Counted from the stretch's first letter, positions 1 to 8,576 are shown. The stretch: 64,000 nt of DNA from Janthinobacterium sp. LM6 (GCF_002002885.1 NZ_CP019510.1:2852001-2916000), one strand, 5' to 3'. Numbers and translations are program-made. Notes: a model not told the origin generated them from the letters alone.

Positions 1-1
1 C

Positions 2-67
2 GGCGAGAACTATGGCCTGAAAGTCATCGACCTCGACGGCCTCAATCTCGACCTGATGACAGCATGA
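2..67 (+). CDS. C-terminal fragment of an upstream flagellar-operon gene (possibly fliO)
   Basis: An open frame enters from the left edge and stops with TGA overlapping the fliP start as ATGA. Only 21 residues are visible (ending in DGLNLDLMTA), too few to identify a family. The order fliN-fliO-fliP is usual, so fliO is the likeliest identity, but that is inference from position only. The 4-nt overlap indicates translational coupling with fliP. Confidence 0.45.
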   Translation, partial: GENYGLKVIDLDGLNLDLMTA

Positions 68-834
68 AGCTGGCGGTACCCGGTTTGAGCCGGCGCCGCG
101 GCGCGCTGGCTGCCGCGCTGGCTGTTCCCGTTCTGATGCTGTGCTGCAACGCCGCTGGCGCGCAGGACCTGCTGTCCGGCGTGGTGCCGGGCGCGAAGAC
201 CGACCTGTCGGTGAAGATGCAGATCCTCGTCGTCATGACCCTGCTCGGGCTGCTGCCCGTGATGGTCATGATGATGACCAGCTTTACCCGCTTCGTCATC
301 GTGCTGTCCCTGCTGCGCCAGGCGCTGGGCCTGCAGCAGGGCTTGCCCAACCGCATCGTCACGGGCATCGCCCTGATCCTCACCCTGCTGGTCATGCGCC
401 CCATCGGCGACCAGGTGTGGAAGGAAGCGTTCGTGCCTTACGACCGCGACCAGATCGGCATGCAGGAAGCGCTGAAGATCGCCGAAGTGCCGATTTCGCG
501 CTTCATGCTGGCGCAGACGAGCAAGGCCGCGCTGGCGCAGATCGCGCACCTGGCCGGCGAACCGTCGAGCATGCGCCCGCAAGACCACAGTTTCACGGTC
601 AAGCTGGCTGCATTTGTGTTGTCCGAACTCAAGACGGCGTTTCAGATCGGCTGCATGCTGTTCATACCGTTCCTCATCATCGATCTGGTGGTGGCGTCCG
701 TGCTGATGGCGATGGGCATGATGATGCTCTCGCCGCTGGTGATTTCGCTGCCGTTCAAGCTGCTGCTGTTCGTGCTCGTCGACGGCTGGACCCTGACCGT
801 CAACACTTTAGTTACCAGCATACAGGGCTATTGA
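64..834 (+). CDS. fliP: Flagellar export apparatus protein FliP
   Basis: FliP forms, with FliQ and FliR, the inner-membrane export gate of the flagellar type III secretion system. The 256-residue product has the family length. A cleavable signal peptide ends near residue 33 (hydrophobic stretch, then AGAQ), as is typical of FliP. It is followed by the MTSFTRFVIVLS region around residues 71-82 and two C-terminal membrane helices rich in Met and Leu. The start overlaps the preceding stop (ATGA), and fliQ follows after 3 nt, so it lies inside one operon. Confidence 0.97.
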   Translation: MKLAVPGLSRRRGALAAALAVPVLMLCCNAAGAQDLLSGVVPGAKTDLSVKMQILVVMTLLGLLPVMVMMMTSFTRFVIVLSLLRQALGLQQGLPNRIVTGIALILTLLVMRPIGDQVWKEAFVPYDRDQIGMQEALKIAEVPISRFMLAQTSKAALAQIAHLAGEPSSMRPQDHSFTVKLAAFVLSELKTAFQIGCMLFIPFLIIDLVVASVLMAMGMMMLSPLVISLPFKLLLFVLVDGWTLTVNTLVTSIQGY

Positions 835-837
835 CCG

Positions 838-1110
838 ATGTTTACCCCTGAAGTCGCCGTCGACCTGATCATCGAAGCGCTGCACGTCGTGATGCTGCTG
901 GTGGTGATCCTGGTCGTGCCCGGTTTGCTCATGGGCCTGCTGGTCGCGCTGGTGCAGGCGGCCACCTCGATCAATGAACAGACCATGAGTTTCCTGCCGC
1001 GCCTGCTGGTCACCCTGCTGGCCCTGATCCTGGCCGGCCGCTGGATGGCCGGTTACCTGATGGATTATTGCGTGTCCATTTTTCAGCGCGCCGCCACCCT
1101 GGTCGGATAG
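838..1110 (+). CDS. fliQ: Flagellar export apparatus protein FliQ
   Basis: This is a 90-residue protein with two hydrophobic helices (about residues 13-40 and 52-75), the standard size and topology of FliQ, a small subunit of the export gate. The segment QAATSINEQTMSFLPR between the helices is the conserved family signature. It sits 3 nt after fliP and 11 nt before fliR in the expected order, so function follows both from family and from context. Confidence 0.97.
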   Translation: MFTPEVAVDLIIEALHVVMLLVVILVVPGLLMGLLVALVQAATSINEQTMSFLPRLLVTLLALILAGRWMAGYLMDYCVSIFQRAATLVG

Positions 1111-1121
1111 CGCCGCGCGCC

Positions 1122-1919
1122 ATGGATCAGATTTTCAATCAGGTGCTGCCGTTTCTGCTGGCCGTGTGGTGGCCGTTCTGCCGCATCCTGGCCATGCTCA
1201 GCGCCTCGCCCGTGATCGGCGACGCCATGGTGCCCGTCCCCGTGCGGGTGCTGCTGTCGCTGGTGCTGGCGATCCTGATGCTGCCCGTGATGCAGGCGTC
1301 GGGTATCTCGCAGGACTTGCTGAAGATCGATCCGTTTTCCCTGCACGCCGCCGTCGCCACCCTGGAGCAGGCCATCATCGGCTTCGTCCTCGGCCTGGCC
1401 TTCCACTTCGCCATGTCCGTCATGTCGGTGCTCGGTTATCTGGTGTCGAGCCAGGTGGGCTTTTCCATGGCCGTCATGAACGACCCGCTCAATGGCACCT
1501 CGTCGGATGTGATCACGGGGATGCTCACCATCATGTGCATGATCGTGTTTTTCGCCATCGACGGCCACCTCGTGCTGACGGGCGTGATCGGCGCCAGTTT
1601 CACGGCCTGGCCCGTGGGGCAGGGCTACGGGCCGTTGCTGCTGCAGACGGTGGCGTATAACGTGGCGTGGATTTTCGCCGCCGCCATGCTGCTGGCCTTG
1701 CCCATTGTCTTTTCCACCATGGTGGTGCAGCTGGGCTTTGGCTTCCTGAACCGCGTGGCGCCGTCGCTGAACCTGTTTTCGCTGGGTTTTTCCATGATCA
1801 CCGTGTTCGGCCTGCTGATGCTGGGGCAGATCGTGCGCTTTATCCCCGAGCACTACATCGCCATGACGAATCGCGTGCTGGAAATGATCGCCGAACAGAT
1901 GCGGGTGGCCCATGGATAG
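1122..1919 (+). CDS. fliR: Flagellar export apparatus protein FliR
   Basis: FliR is the third core subunit of the flagellar export gate. From the ATG at 1122 (MDQIFNQVLPF) the product is 265 residues with about six membrane helices and the normal FliR length. A longer upstream reading from 1068 would run into fliQ and lacks homology-like sequence, so it was not used. It ends at 1919. Unlike the rest of the operon, the next gene is not adjacent: about 135 bp containing an inverted-repeat element separates it from flhB. Confidence 0.95.
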   Translation: MDQIFNQVLPFLLAVWWPFCRILAMLSASPVIGDAMVPVPVRVLLSLVLAILMLPVMQASGISQDLLKIDPFSLHAAVATLEQAIIGFVLGLAFHFAMSVMSVLGYLVSSQVGFSMAVMNDPLNGTSSDVITGMLTIMCMIVFFAIDGHLVLTGVIGASFTAWPVGQGYGPLLLQTVAYNVAWIFAAAMLLALPIVFSTMVVQLGFGFLNRVAPSLNLFSLGFSMITVFGLLMLGQIVRFIPEHYIAMTNRVLEMIAEQMRVAHG

Positions 1920-1920
1920 C

Positions 1921-2041
1921 GCACGTGCCAACAAGCTACTGCGCAGTCCACTTCCGGGCATCCGTTGCTCGCTGTACCTCCGTACAGCTGCGCTACTCAA
2001 CCCGGCATTGAACTTGCTCGCTACGCTTGTAGGGCACGTGC
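1921..2041. repeat. Small element with terminal inverted repeats between fliR and flhB
   Basis: About 120 bp bounded by imperfect inverted repeats: GCACGTGCCAACAAGC at 1921-1936 and its near-complement at 2025-2041. Internally it carries TACTGCGCAGTC, a GTAC-centred stretch, CAGCTGCGCT and TTGCTCGCTACG. The same sequence order occurs in copies at 39410-39540 and 40433-40550. No coding capacity is apparent. It interrupts an otherwise tightly packed flagellar operon and may form a long RNA hairpin between fliR and flhB. Confidence 0.7.
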
Positions 2042-2056
2042 GGAAAGGTGTGACGC

Positions 2057-3196
2057 ATGGCGGATAGCAGCACGGGCGACAAGACAGAAAAGGCGTCACA
2101 GCAAAAGCTGAAGAAATCGCGCCAGGAAGGGCAGGTGGTGCGTTCGCGCGACCTGTCGACGGCGCTGGGCATCCTGATCAGCATGAAGGTCTTCATTTAC
2201 CTGCTGCCGAGCTATCTGCTGAGCTTTCGCGAGCTGTTCGCCATGGCTTTCATGCCGCTCGACAGCAAGGGCGCGCTGGAAAATGCCATGTCGATGGCGT
2301 TTACGACGTCGGTGGGCTTGCTGATCAAGATGATCGTGCCGCTGTTTTGCGTACCCCTGTTCGTCGTGCTCGGCTCCTTGATCCCTGGCGGCTGGGTCAT
2401 CAGCACGAAGAACTGGATGCCGAAGATGGAGCGCCTGAGCCCGGCCAAGAACCTGGGTCGTCTGTTTGCGCCCAAGCATGCTTTTGAATTCGGCCTGTCC
2501 ATCGCCAAGGCCGCCGTGCTGGGCATGGTGCTCGTGCATGTGAGCCGCTCCAGCCTGACGCAATACGTGGATTTGCAACACCGGCCCCTGCAGCAAGCCA
2601 TGCTCGATGGTTCGGCGCTGATGCTCGACGGCTTGATGGCGCTCATTTCCGTCTTTGTCCTGTTTGCCATCATCGACGTGCCGGCGCAGGCGTTTTTCTT
2701 TGCCCGCAACCAGCGCATGAGCAAGCAGGATGTCAAGGAAGAACACAAGAGCAGCGAAGGGCGTCCCGAAGTGCGCCAGCGCATCCGCCAGCTGCAGCAG
2801 CAGATCGGCCGGCGCAGCGTGCGCAAGACCGTGCCCGACGCCGACGTGGTGATCGTCAATCCCGAGCATTACGCCGTCGCATTGAAGTATGACCAGGACC
2901 GCGCCGAGGCGCCGTTTGTCGTTGCCAAGGGCGTCGACGAGATGGCGCTGTATATCCGGCAAGTGGCGAAGGAACACGATATTGAAACGCTGGAGTTGCC
3001 GCCGCTGGCGCGCGCCATCTACAACACCAGCCAGGTGCAGCAGCAGATTCCCGTGCAGCTGTACCAGGCCGTGTCGCAGGTGCTCAACTACATCCTGCAG
3101 CTGAAAGCATTCCGTTCTGGGCAGCGCGCTGCCCAGCCCCCATTTCCCACCGAGGTGGTCGTGCCATCTCATTTGAGCGAGGTAGTACCTTCATGA
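2057..3196 (+). CDS. flhB: Flagellar export switch protein FlhB, with NPEH in place of NPTH
   Basis: FlhB is the substrate-specificity switch of flagellar export. The 379-residue product has the hydrophilic N-terminus (DKTEKASQQKLKKSRQEG), four membrane helices between residues 35 and 215, and the cytoplasmic domain with the conserved linker around residues 222-262. The autocleavage motif, normally N-P-T-H, reads N268-P269-E270-H271 here. The catalytic Asn and Pro are kept and Thr is replaced by Glu. The stop overlaps flhA (ATGA at 3193), so the two are coupled. Confidence 0.96.
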   Translation: MADSSTGDKTEKASQQKLKKSRQEGQVVRSRDLSTALGILISMKVFIYLLPSYLLSFRELFAMAFMPLDSKGALENAMSMAFTTSVGLLIKMIVPLFCVPLFVVLGSLIPGGWVISTKNWMPKMERLSPAKNLGRLFAPKHAFEFGLSIAKAAVLGMVLVHVSRSSLTQYVDLQHRPLQQAMLDGSALMLDGLMALISVFVLFAIIDVPAQAFFFARNQRMSKQDVKEEHKSSEGRPEVRQRIRQLQQQIGRRSVRKTVPDADVVIVNPEHYAVALKYDQDRAEAPFVVAKGVDEMALYIRQVAKEHDIETLELPPLARAIYNTSQVQQQIPVQLYQAVSQVLNYILQLKAFRSGQRAAQPPFPTEVVVPSHLSEVVPS

Positions 3197-5280
3197 ATTT
3201 CCTGAACCGGTTGGTTGCCGAAATGCGCCGCCACAAGTTCGCCACGCCGCTGTTCCTGCTGGTGATCCTGGCAATGATCATCCTGCCGCTGCCGCCGGTG
3301 CTGCTCGATATCTTGTTCACTTTCAATATCGTGCTGGCACTGATCGTCATCCTCGTCAGCGTGTCGGCCAAGCGGCCGCTCGATTTCTCCGTCTTCCCGA
3401 CGGTGATTCTGGCCACCACGATGCTCAGGCTGACCCTGAACGTGGCGTCCACGCGCGTGGTGCTGCTGCACGGCCACACGGGCGCGGATGCGGCCGGTAA
3501 GGTGATCGAGGCGTTTGGTAACGTCGTCATCGGCGGCAACTTCGTCGTCGGTATCGTGGTCTTCGTGATCTTGATGATTATCAACTTCGCCGTCGTCACC
3601 AAGGGCGCCGAGCGCATCTCGGAAGTGTCCGCGCGCTTTACCCTCGATGCCTTGCCGGGCAAGCAGATGGCCATCGATGCCGACCTGAACGCCGGCCTGA
3701 TCAACCAGGAAAAAGCCCAGATCCGCCGCAAGGACGTGGCCGCCGAAGCGGATTTCTATGGCGCCATGGACGGCGCGTCGAAGTTCGTGCGCGGCGATGC
3801 CGTTGCCAGTATCCTGATCCTGATCATCAACATGGTGGGCGGCGTGGCCATCGGCTCGCTGATGCACGACCTGTCGTTCGGCGACGCTTTCCGCCAGTAC
3901 GCACTGCTGACCATCGGCGATGGCCTGGTGGCGCAGATTCCGGCGCTGCTGTTGTCGGCCGCGGCCGCCATCCTGGTCACCCGCATCAGCGATTCGGGCG
4001 ACTTCGAACAGCAAGTGGCAGGCCAGGTGCTGACGTCGCCGACGGTGATCTTCAGCGCGGCCGGCATGATGGTGGCGCTGGCCCTGATTCCGGGCATGCC
4101 ATGGTTCATGTTCATGACCTTCGCGGCCGTGCTGGCCTTCGTGGCCTGGCGCTTGACCAAGCGCGTGAAGGGTCCGGACGCGGCCGGCATGGCGGCCATC
4201 GAGGCGGCCTTGCGCGAGGAGCGCCCGGCCGAGCTGGAATGGCAGCAATTGCCTGCCGTGCAGCCATTGATGGTAATGCTCGGCTATAAGCTGGTCGGCA
4301 TGGTTGATAAAACGCAAGGCGAACCTTTAACCAAGCGCGTCAAGGGCGTGCGCCAGAGCCTGTCCGAAGCGATGGGCTTGCTGTTGCCGAATATCGGTGT
4401 GCGCGACGACCTGGCCTTGAAGCCGTCGCAATACGCGATCGTGCTGTCGGGCACCGTGGTGGCGCAGGCGGAAGTGCAGGCCGACCGCCTGATGGCGATC
4501 CCGTCGCCGAACGTGTATGGCCAGCTGGACGGCATTCCCGGCATCGAGCCGGCCTACGGCATGCCCGTCACGTGGATCGAGCCAGGCGAGAAGGCGCATG
4601 CGCTGGGTCTCGGCTACCAGGTCATCGAGGCGCCCAGCGTGATCGCCACGCACTTGTCGAAAATGGTGCGCGAATACTTGCCGGAACTGTTCCGCCACGA
4701 AGACGTCTCGAACATGATGGAACGCCTGACGGCCCTGTCGCCCAAGCTCGCCGGCGCGCTGGACAAGGCGCTCACGCACACGCAGCTGCTGCGCGTGTTC
4801 CGCGTCTTGCTGGCGGAAAATGTGTCACTGAAGGATATCGTGCCCATCGCCACCACCTTGCTCGACAGTTCGGAAACGACCAAGGACCCGATCCTGCTGG
4901 CGGCCGAAGTGCGCTGTGCGCTGCGGCGCCAGATCGTCAGCGGCCTGTTCGGCCAGAAGATGGAAATGCAGGCGTTTAACCTGGGCGGCGAGCTGGAAAA
5001 CATGCTGCTCGGCTCCCTGAACCAGGCGCGCCAGGCGGGCAAGGTCACGCTGGATAATTACCCGATCGATCCGCACCTGCTGTCGCAGCTGCAGGTGAAC
5101 ATGCCGGTGGCGCGCGAGCAGATGAAGCAGCAGGCCACGCCGCCGCTGTTGCTGGTGCTGCCGCAGATCCGTCCGCTGCTGGCCCGCTATGCGCGCCTCT
5201 TCGCGCCGGGCCTGCATGTGCTGTCGTACAACGAAATCCCGGAAAACCGCGAAGTGAGCATCATCGGCACGGTGGGGTAA
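3193..5280 (+). CDS. flhA: Flagellar export apparatus protein FlhA
   Basis: FlhA forms the nonameric export ring and docks export substrates. The product is 695 residues, the usual size. About eight membrane helices lie in residues 15-310, the conserved FHIPEP-family loop (EADFYGAMDGASKF) is near residue 180, and a large cytoplasmic domain follows from about residue 340 to the end. The ATG overlaps the flhB stop by 4 nt. A strong terminator follows 20 nt after the stop, so this is the last gene of the operon. flhF or fleN do not follow here. Confidence 0.97.
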   Translation: MNFLNRLVAEMRRHKFATPLFLLVILAMIILPLPPVLLDILFTFNIVLALIVILVSVSAKRPLDFSVFPTVILATTMLRLTLNVASTRVVLLHGHTGADAAGKVIEAFGNVVIGGNFVVGIVVFVILMIINFAVVTKGAERISEVSARFTLDALPGKQMAIDADLNAGLINQEKAQIRRKDVAAEADFYGAMDGASKFVRGDAVASILILIINMVGGVAIGSLMHDLSFGDAFRQYALLTIGDGLVAQIPALLLSAAAAILVTRISDSGDFEQQVAGQVLTSPTVIFSAAGMMVALALIPGMPWFMFMTFAAVLAFVAWRLTKRVKGPDAAGMAAIEAALREERPAELEWQQLPAVQPLMVMLGYKLVGMVDKTQGEPLTKRVKGVRQSLSEAMGLLLPNIGVRDDLALKPSQYAIVLSGTVVAQAEVQADRLMAIPSPNVYGQLDGIPGIEPAYGMPVTWIEPGEKAHALGLGYQVIEAPSVIATHLSKMVREYLPELFRHEDVSNMMERLTALSPKLAGALDKALTHTQLLRVFRVLLAENVSLKDIVPIATTLLDSSETTKDPILLAAEVRCALRRQIVSGLFGQKMEMQAFNLGGELENMLLGSLNQARQAGKVTLDNYPIDPHLLSQLQVNMPVAREQMKQQATPPLLLVLPQIRPLLARYARLFAPGLHVLSYNEIPENREVSIIGTVG

Positions 5281-5294
5281 ACGGTGGAATAAAC

Positions 5295-5325
5295 AAAAAA
5301 ACGGCGCTTCGGGCGCCGTTTTTTT
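5295..5325. terminator. Bidirectional intrinsic terminator between flhA and the convergent gene
   Basis: The inverted repeat ACGGCGC / GCGCCGT (5301-5319, loop TTCGG) is flanked by an A-run on the left and a T-run on the right. It can therefore stop transcription from flhA (+) and from the gene at 5362-6462 (-). Confidence 0.9.
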
Positions 5326-5326
5326 A

Positions 5327-5368
5327 TGTTGTATCAATCTTGTTGTATCAATCTTGCTGCATCAATCC
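5327..5368. repeat. Three tandem 14-bp units
   Basis: TGTTGTATCAATCT occurs twice exactly (5327-5340, 5341-5354), then once with changes (TGCTGCATCAATCC, 5355-5368). The stop codon of the convergent minus-strand gene (5362-5364) lies inside the third unit. No function is apparent; slippage could alter the 3' end of that gene. Confidence 0.8.
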
Positions 5369-6462
5369 TGTTCATCGATGGGCGGCAGCAGGTCGTGCTC
5401 CTGGCCGTCGGCCAGCAGCAGCACGGTGCGGCCTTGCGCCGTTTCTTCTTCGTCGCCATAGTCGTAACCGAGCGGCGCCGCCACTTCCTTCGAGACGATG
5501 ATGGTTTCCTCTTCGGCCGCGTCCGCGGGGGCTGCGGGCGCATCGGGATCGGCCGCCGCTTCCGCTTCCGGCTGCGTCAGCAGCAGCGCCACTTCGGCCA
5601 TGGCGCGGAACAGGGCCAGCGACAGCGAGGCGGCGCCCGCCTGCATCGGGTAATTGCCGTGCACGCGCTGCGCGTGCAGCTGGCGGTTCAGGCGGCAGCG
5701 CACCACGCGCAGGCCGGCGCGCCGCACGGCGTCGGCGATCCCGGGCAGGGCCAGGCGCAAATGGCGCAATGCGGCTTCCTCGTCGGCAGCCAGCTCCAGC
5801 AGCACGCCGTCGCCGGACGGCTCCATCTGGATCACGACCCGGCCGATGCCGATGATGATCAGTTCGACGCGCAGCGCCACCTTGCCGCGCCGCCGGGGCG
5901 TTGCATCGTCTTCCTCGTCGCTGGCCAGCACGCGCAGCAGCAGGCGCTGGCCGCCCCAGCCATACACGGCGAAGCGCCACGCTTCGCTGTCGACCGTCAG
6001 CGGGGGGCGGGCGCCTTCGCGCAGCAGGGCCGGTTGCTGCTCGGCCATGAACAGGTTGCCCGGCACGTGCTGGCCGCGCGCCTGTTCCTGCAGGGCCGCA
6101 TATTGCTCGCCATATGTCTTGACCATCACGCGCCACGAGGCGGCCAGCTGCGCCGCGTCGGGCGGCTGCCAGACCAGCTGGCGCGTGAAGAACAGTTGAT
6201 TGACTTGCATGGCGCTGCTGTCGCGCGGCATGGCGCCGCCCGTGCCATCGGCATTCGGCTTGATGAGGGACGCCAGGCTGTCCTGTCCCTTCTGTTGCAG
6301 CTGGGCGGGCAGGGTGCCGGCGTCGGGCGCGGGCGCCATGTAGGGGCCGATGGGCACCAGCGGCTGGACTACGCCCGGCACCATCGGCGTGGCGGGGCTG
6401 ACGTCGAAGCGCTGGGTAATCAGGGGAACCGGGTTGCCCGATGAAATGCGGTCTATCGCCAT
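5362..6462 (-). CDS. FliK-like protein with flagellar hook-length-control C-terminal region
   Basis: This is a 366-residue soluble protein. The N-terminal half is Pro/Ala/Gln-rich and not recognisable. Around residues 225-285 it shows the pattern typical of the FliK C-terminal (Flg_hook) domain: GRVVIQMEPSGDGVLLELAA, then an acidic helix, ALPGIADAVRRAGLRV and a final basic strand. In FliK this part touches FlhB to switch export from hook to filament. The C-terminus is acidic and extended (EEETIIV through PPIDEQD). It lies alone between the export operon and the flagellins. The assignment rests on pattern only, so a related structural role is possible. Confidence 0.6.
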   Translation of the reverse strand: MAIDRISSGNPVPLITQRFDVSPATPMVPGVVQPLVPIGPYMAPAPDAGTLPAQLQQKGQDSLASLIKPNADGTGGAMPRDSSAMQVNQLFFTRQLVWQPPDAAQLAASWRVMVKTYGEQYAALQEQARGQHVPGNLFMAEQQPALLREGARPPLTVDSEAWRFAVYGWGGQRLLLRVLASDEEDDATPRRRGKVALRVELIIIGIGRVVIQMEPSGDGVLLELAADEEAALRHLRLALPGIADAVRRAGLRVVRCRLNRQLHAQRVHGNYPMQAGAASLSLALFRAMAEVALLLTQPEAEAAADPDAPAAPADAAEEETIIVSKEVAAPLGYDYGDEEETAQGRTVLLLADGQEHDLLPPIDEQD

Positions 6463-6518
6463 GCCACTGTGTCCAGATGAAAGTCTATAAGAGCCGGTGA
6501 ATCAGGCGGTATCAGCCA

Positions 6519-7397
6519 TCATGGCTGCAACAGGGACAGTATCATTTTCTGCATGCTCTGGCTTTGCTTGAGCATCGCCGTGCTGGCCTGCAGCAACATT
6601 TGTGCCGACACCATGTTGGCGCTTTCCGCCGCGTAATCGACATCCATGATGCGGCCGATGGCGGCCTTGGTATTGGTGACCATGTTGGCCAGGTTGTTGT
6701 GCACGTGGTCGAGGCGGTTGGCCGCCGCGCCCAGGGCCGAGCGCACGCCGCCGACCTGGTCGAGCGCCGCCGCCAGCTGGTCGATCATGTTGTTGGCGCT
6801 GCCATTCGTGCCGATTTCGCTGCCGGCCGTGCCGCTGGCGGCAAAGTTGGCCGAAATGGCTTTCAGCAAGGTATCCAGGCTGCCCATCTTGCCTGACACG
6901 TCGAACTGCATGGTTTCGCTGCTGCTGGCGCCGATCTGGAAGGTCATCGCCTCCGACAAGGTGCCCTTGCCGGCACTGCCGTTGCCCAGCAACAGGCCGC
7001 CGCCGTAGGAGGTGTTGGTCATGACGTTGTACAACTCGAGCCCCAGCGCATCGTATTCGGACTGCATGGCGTCGCGGTCGGTCTGGTTGGACGAAGCGTC
7101 GGCCGCCTGCGTGGCCAGGTCTTTCATGCGCACCAGCATGTCGGTGACTTCGCCAAACGCGCCTTCGGCCGTCTGCAGCATCGAGGTGCTGTTCTGCGTG
7201 TTGCGCATGGCCACCGTCATGCCGCTGACCTGGGCACTGAGGCGCGTGGCGATCTGCAAGCCGGCGGCGTCGTCCATGGCCGAGTTGATGCGAAAGCCGG
7301 TGGACAGGCGCTGCATCGACGTCGCCAGCCGGCTTTGCGCACTGGCTGCGGCGCTTTGGGCGTACATTGCGGCGATATTGGTGTGAATGCTCAGCAC
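6519..7397 (-). CDS. fliC: Flagellin, divergent paralogue
   Basis: Flagellin is the filament subunit exported through the FlhA/FlhB gate. The product is 292 residues, a short flagellin with little room for outer D2/D3 domains. The N-terminus (MLSIHTNIAAMYAQ, RLSTGFRINSAMDDAAGLQIATRL) and C-terminus (LLQASTAMLKQSQSMQKMILSLLQ) are the paired D0/D1 helices. It differs from the next three copies along its whole length, with alternative residues at both ends, so it is an older paralogue and not part of the recent duplication. It is the most downstream flagellin on the minus strand. Confidence 0.95.
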   Translation of the reverse strand: MLSIHTNIAAMYAQSAAASAQSRLATSMQRLSTGFRINSAMDDAAGLQIATRLSAQVSGMTVAMRNTQNSTSMLQTAEGAFGEVTDMLVRMKDLATQAADASSNQTDRDAMQSEYDALGLELYNVMTNTSYGGGLLLGNGSAGKGTLSEAMTFQIGASSSETMQFDVSGKMGSLDTLLKAISANFAASGTAGSEIGTNGSANNMIDQLAAALDQVGGVRSALGAAANRLDHVHNNLANMVTNTKAAIGRIMDVDYAAESANMVSAQMLLQASTAMLKQSQSMQKMILSLLQP

Positions 7398-7511
7398 AAG
7401 GCGGCTCCGGTGGGCGGTGAGGGTGAATCGGGTCTACCTTGTATAGGCGACTGCGCCGCCCGCATTGTTAAATCGAAAGGCAATATAGTCAAATAAATAC
7501 GTTTCGCGCAT

Positions 7512-7545
7512 AAAAAAAGCCAGACCGCAGTCTGGCTTCGTTTGC
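7512..7545 (-). terminator. Intrinsic terminator after the second flagellin
   Basis: Stem AAGCCAGAC / GTCTGGCTT (7517-7538, loop CGCA) is followed on the minus strand by a run of seven T (complement of 7512-7518). It lies directly downstream of the flagellin ending at 7570. Confidence 0.88.
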
Positions 7546-7569
7546 TGGCCACAAGCGGCCAGGCAAAGA

Positions 7570-8448
7570 TTATTGCAGCAAGGACATGACCATCGAGGAC
7601 ATGCTGTTGCTTTGTTTCAGCATCGCGGTGCCGGCTTGCAGCAGCATTTGCGACGAGGTCATGTTCGAGCTTTCGGTGGCGAAGTCAACGTCCATGATGC
7701 GGCCGGTAGCGGCCTTGGTGTTGGTGGCGATGTTCGACAGGTTGCTGTTGACGTGGTCGAGGCGGTTGGCGGCGGCGCCCAGGGAGGAGCGGATCGTGCC
7801 GACGTTGTCGATGGCATTTTTCAGCAGGTCGATCGTGGCGTTTGCCGTGCCGGTCAGTTCCGTGCCGACGCCGGCGCTGGTTGCCTTGAAGTTGTTGGCG
7901 GACAGGCCTTTCAGCGCGCCGTCCAGCGTGACCATGCCTGCTTGCACGGTGAAGTCCATGGTTTCCGACTTGGCGGCGCCGATCTGGAAGGTCATCTTGG
8001 CTTCCGACAGGGTGCCCTTGCCGGTCGTGCCGTCGCCCAGCAGATTCTGGCCGCCGAACGTGGTATTGGTCATCACGTTGTACAGTTCCAGGCCCAGCGC
8101 GTCGTATTCGGCTTGCATGGCGGTTTTGTCGGCCGTGTTCGACGAAGCATCGGCAGCTTGCGTGGCCAGATCTTTCATGCGCACCAGCATGTTGGTGACT
8201 TCACCGAACGCGCCTTCAGCCGTTTGCAGCATCGAGGTGCTGTTTTGCGTGTTGCTCATGGCGACCGTCATGCCGCTGGTCTGTGCTTTCAGGCGGGTGG
8301 CGATCTGCAGGCCGGCAGCGTCATCCATTGCCGAGTTGATGCGGTAGCCGGTCGACAGGCGGGTCATCGAGGTCGACAGTTGCGATTGGGTCTTGGCGAT
8401 CGAGTTCTGTGCGGACAGCGATGCGTTGTTGGTGTGAAGGCTCAGCAT
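7570..8448 (-). CDS. fliC: Flagellin, tandem copy 2
   Basis: This 292-residue flagellin has conserved D0/D1 ends (MLSLHTNNASLSAQNS; SSQMLLQAGTAMLKQSNS) and a variable centre (roughly residues 115-215) that differs from its neighbours. The ATG at 8448 is preceded by AGGAGCAATACA, a good ribosome binding site. A 14-codon upstream extension reads through the leader and was rejected for that reason. The leader, ends and terminator are shared with the copy at 8633-9490, which marks a recent tandem duplication followed by divergence or recombination in the centre. Confidence 0.96.
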   Translation of the reverse strand: MLSLHTNNASLSAQNSIAKTQSQLSTSMTRLSTGYRINSAMDDAAGLQIATRLKAQTSGMTVAMSNTQNSTSMLQTAEGAFGEVTNMLVRMKDLATQAADASSNTADKTAMQAEYDALGLELYNVMTNTTFGGQNLLGDGTTGKGTLSEAKMTFQIGAAKSETMDFTVQAGMVTLDGALKGLSANNFKATSAGVGTELTGTANATIDLLKNAIDNVGTIRSSLGAAANRLDHVNSNLSNIATNTKAATGRIMDVDFATESSNMTSSQMLLQAGTAMLKQSNSMSSMVMSLLQ

Positions 8449-8502
8449 TGTATTGCTCCTGGTAAGTGAATTCGTCGAGCGGCAGGTCATTTCTTGCCCT
8501 CA

Positions 8503-8522
8503 CCCCTACAAGGCGACAGGGG
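8503..8522 (-). promoter_or_regulatory. Leader hairpin of flagellin copy 2
   Basis: CCCCT / AGGGG can pair around the loop GTCGCCTTGT in the 5' untranslated region, about 55 nt before the start codon. The identical hairpin is in the leader of copy 3 (9545-9564). This suggests a post-transcriptional control site, but conservation by recent duplication alone is possible. Confidence 0.4.
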
Positions 8523-8576
8523 AACGCCTTTCATTAAATTCCACACGGAAATTTTTTATCTGGCGCGCCGCCATGC

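Noticed and set aside
1083..2099. Long minus-strand open frame opposite fliR and the repeat element, rich in His, Gln and Arg
   Set aside because: It is antisense to a clear FliR gene and has the His/Gln/Arg-rich look of a shadow frame in high-GC DNA. Many similar long antisense frames (for example opposite flhA, the flagellins, dctA, mcp genes) were excluded for the same reason.
5327..5368. Short CRISPR-like array
   Set aside because: Units are contiguous 14-mers with no spacers and no cas genes nearby.
8449..8490. 14-codon N-terminal extensions of flagellins 2 and 3 (MTCRSTNSLTRSNT)
   Set aside because: They read through the leader and ribosome binding site. The downstream ATG has the strong AGGAG site and the flagellin N-terminus.
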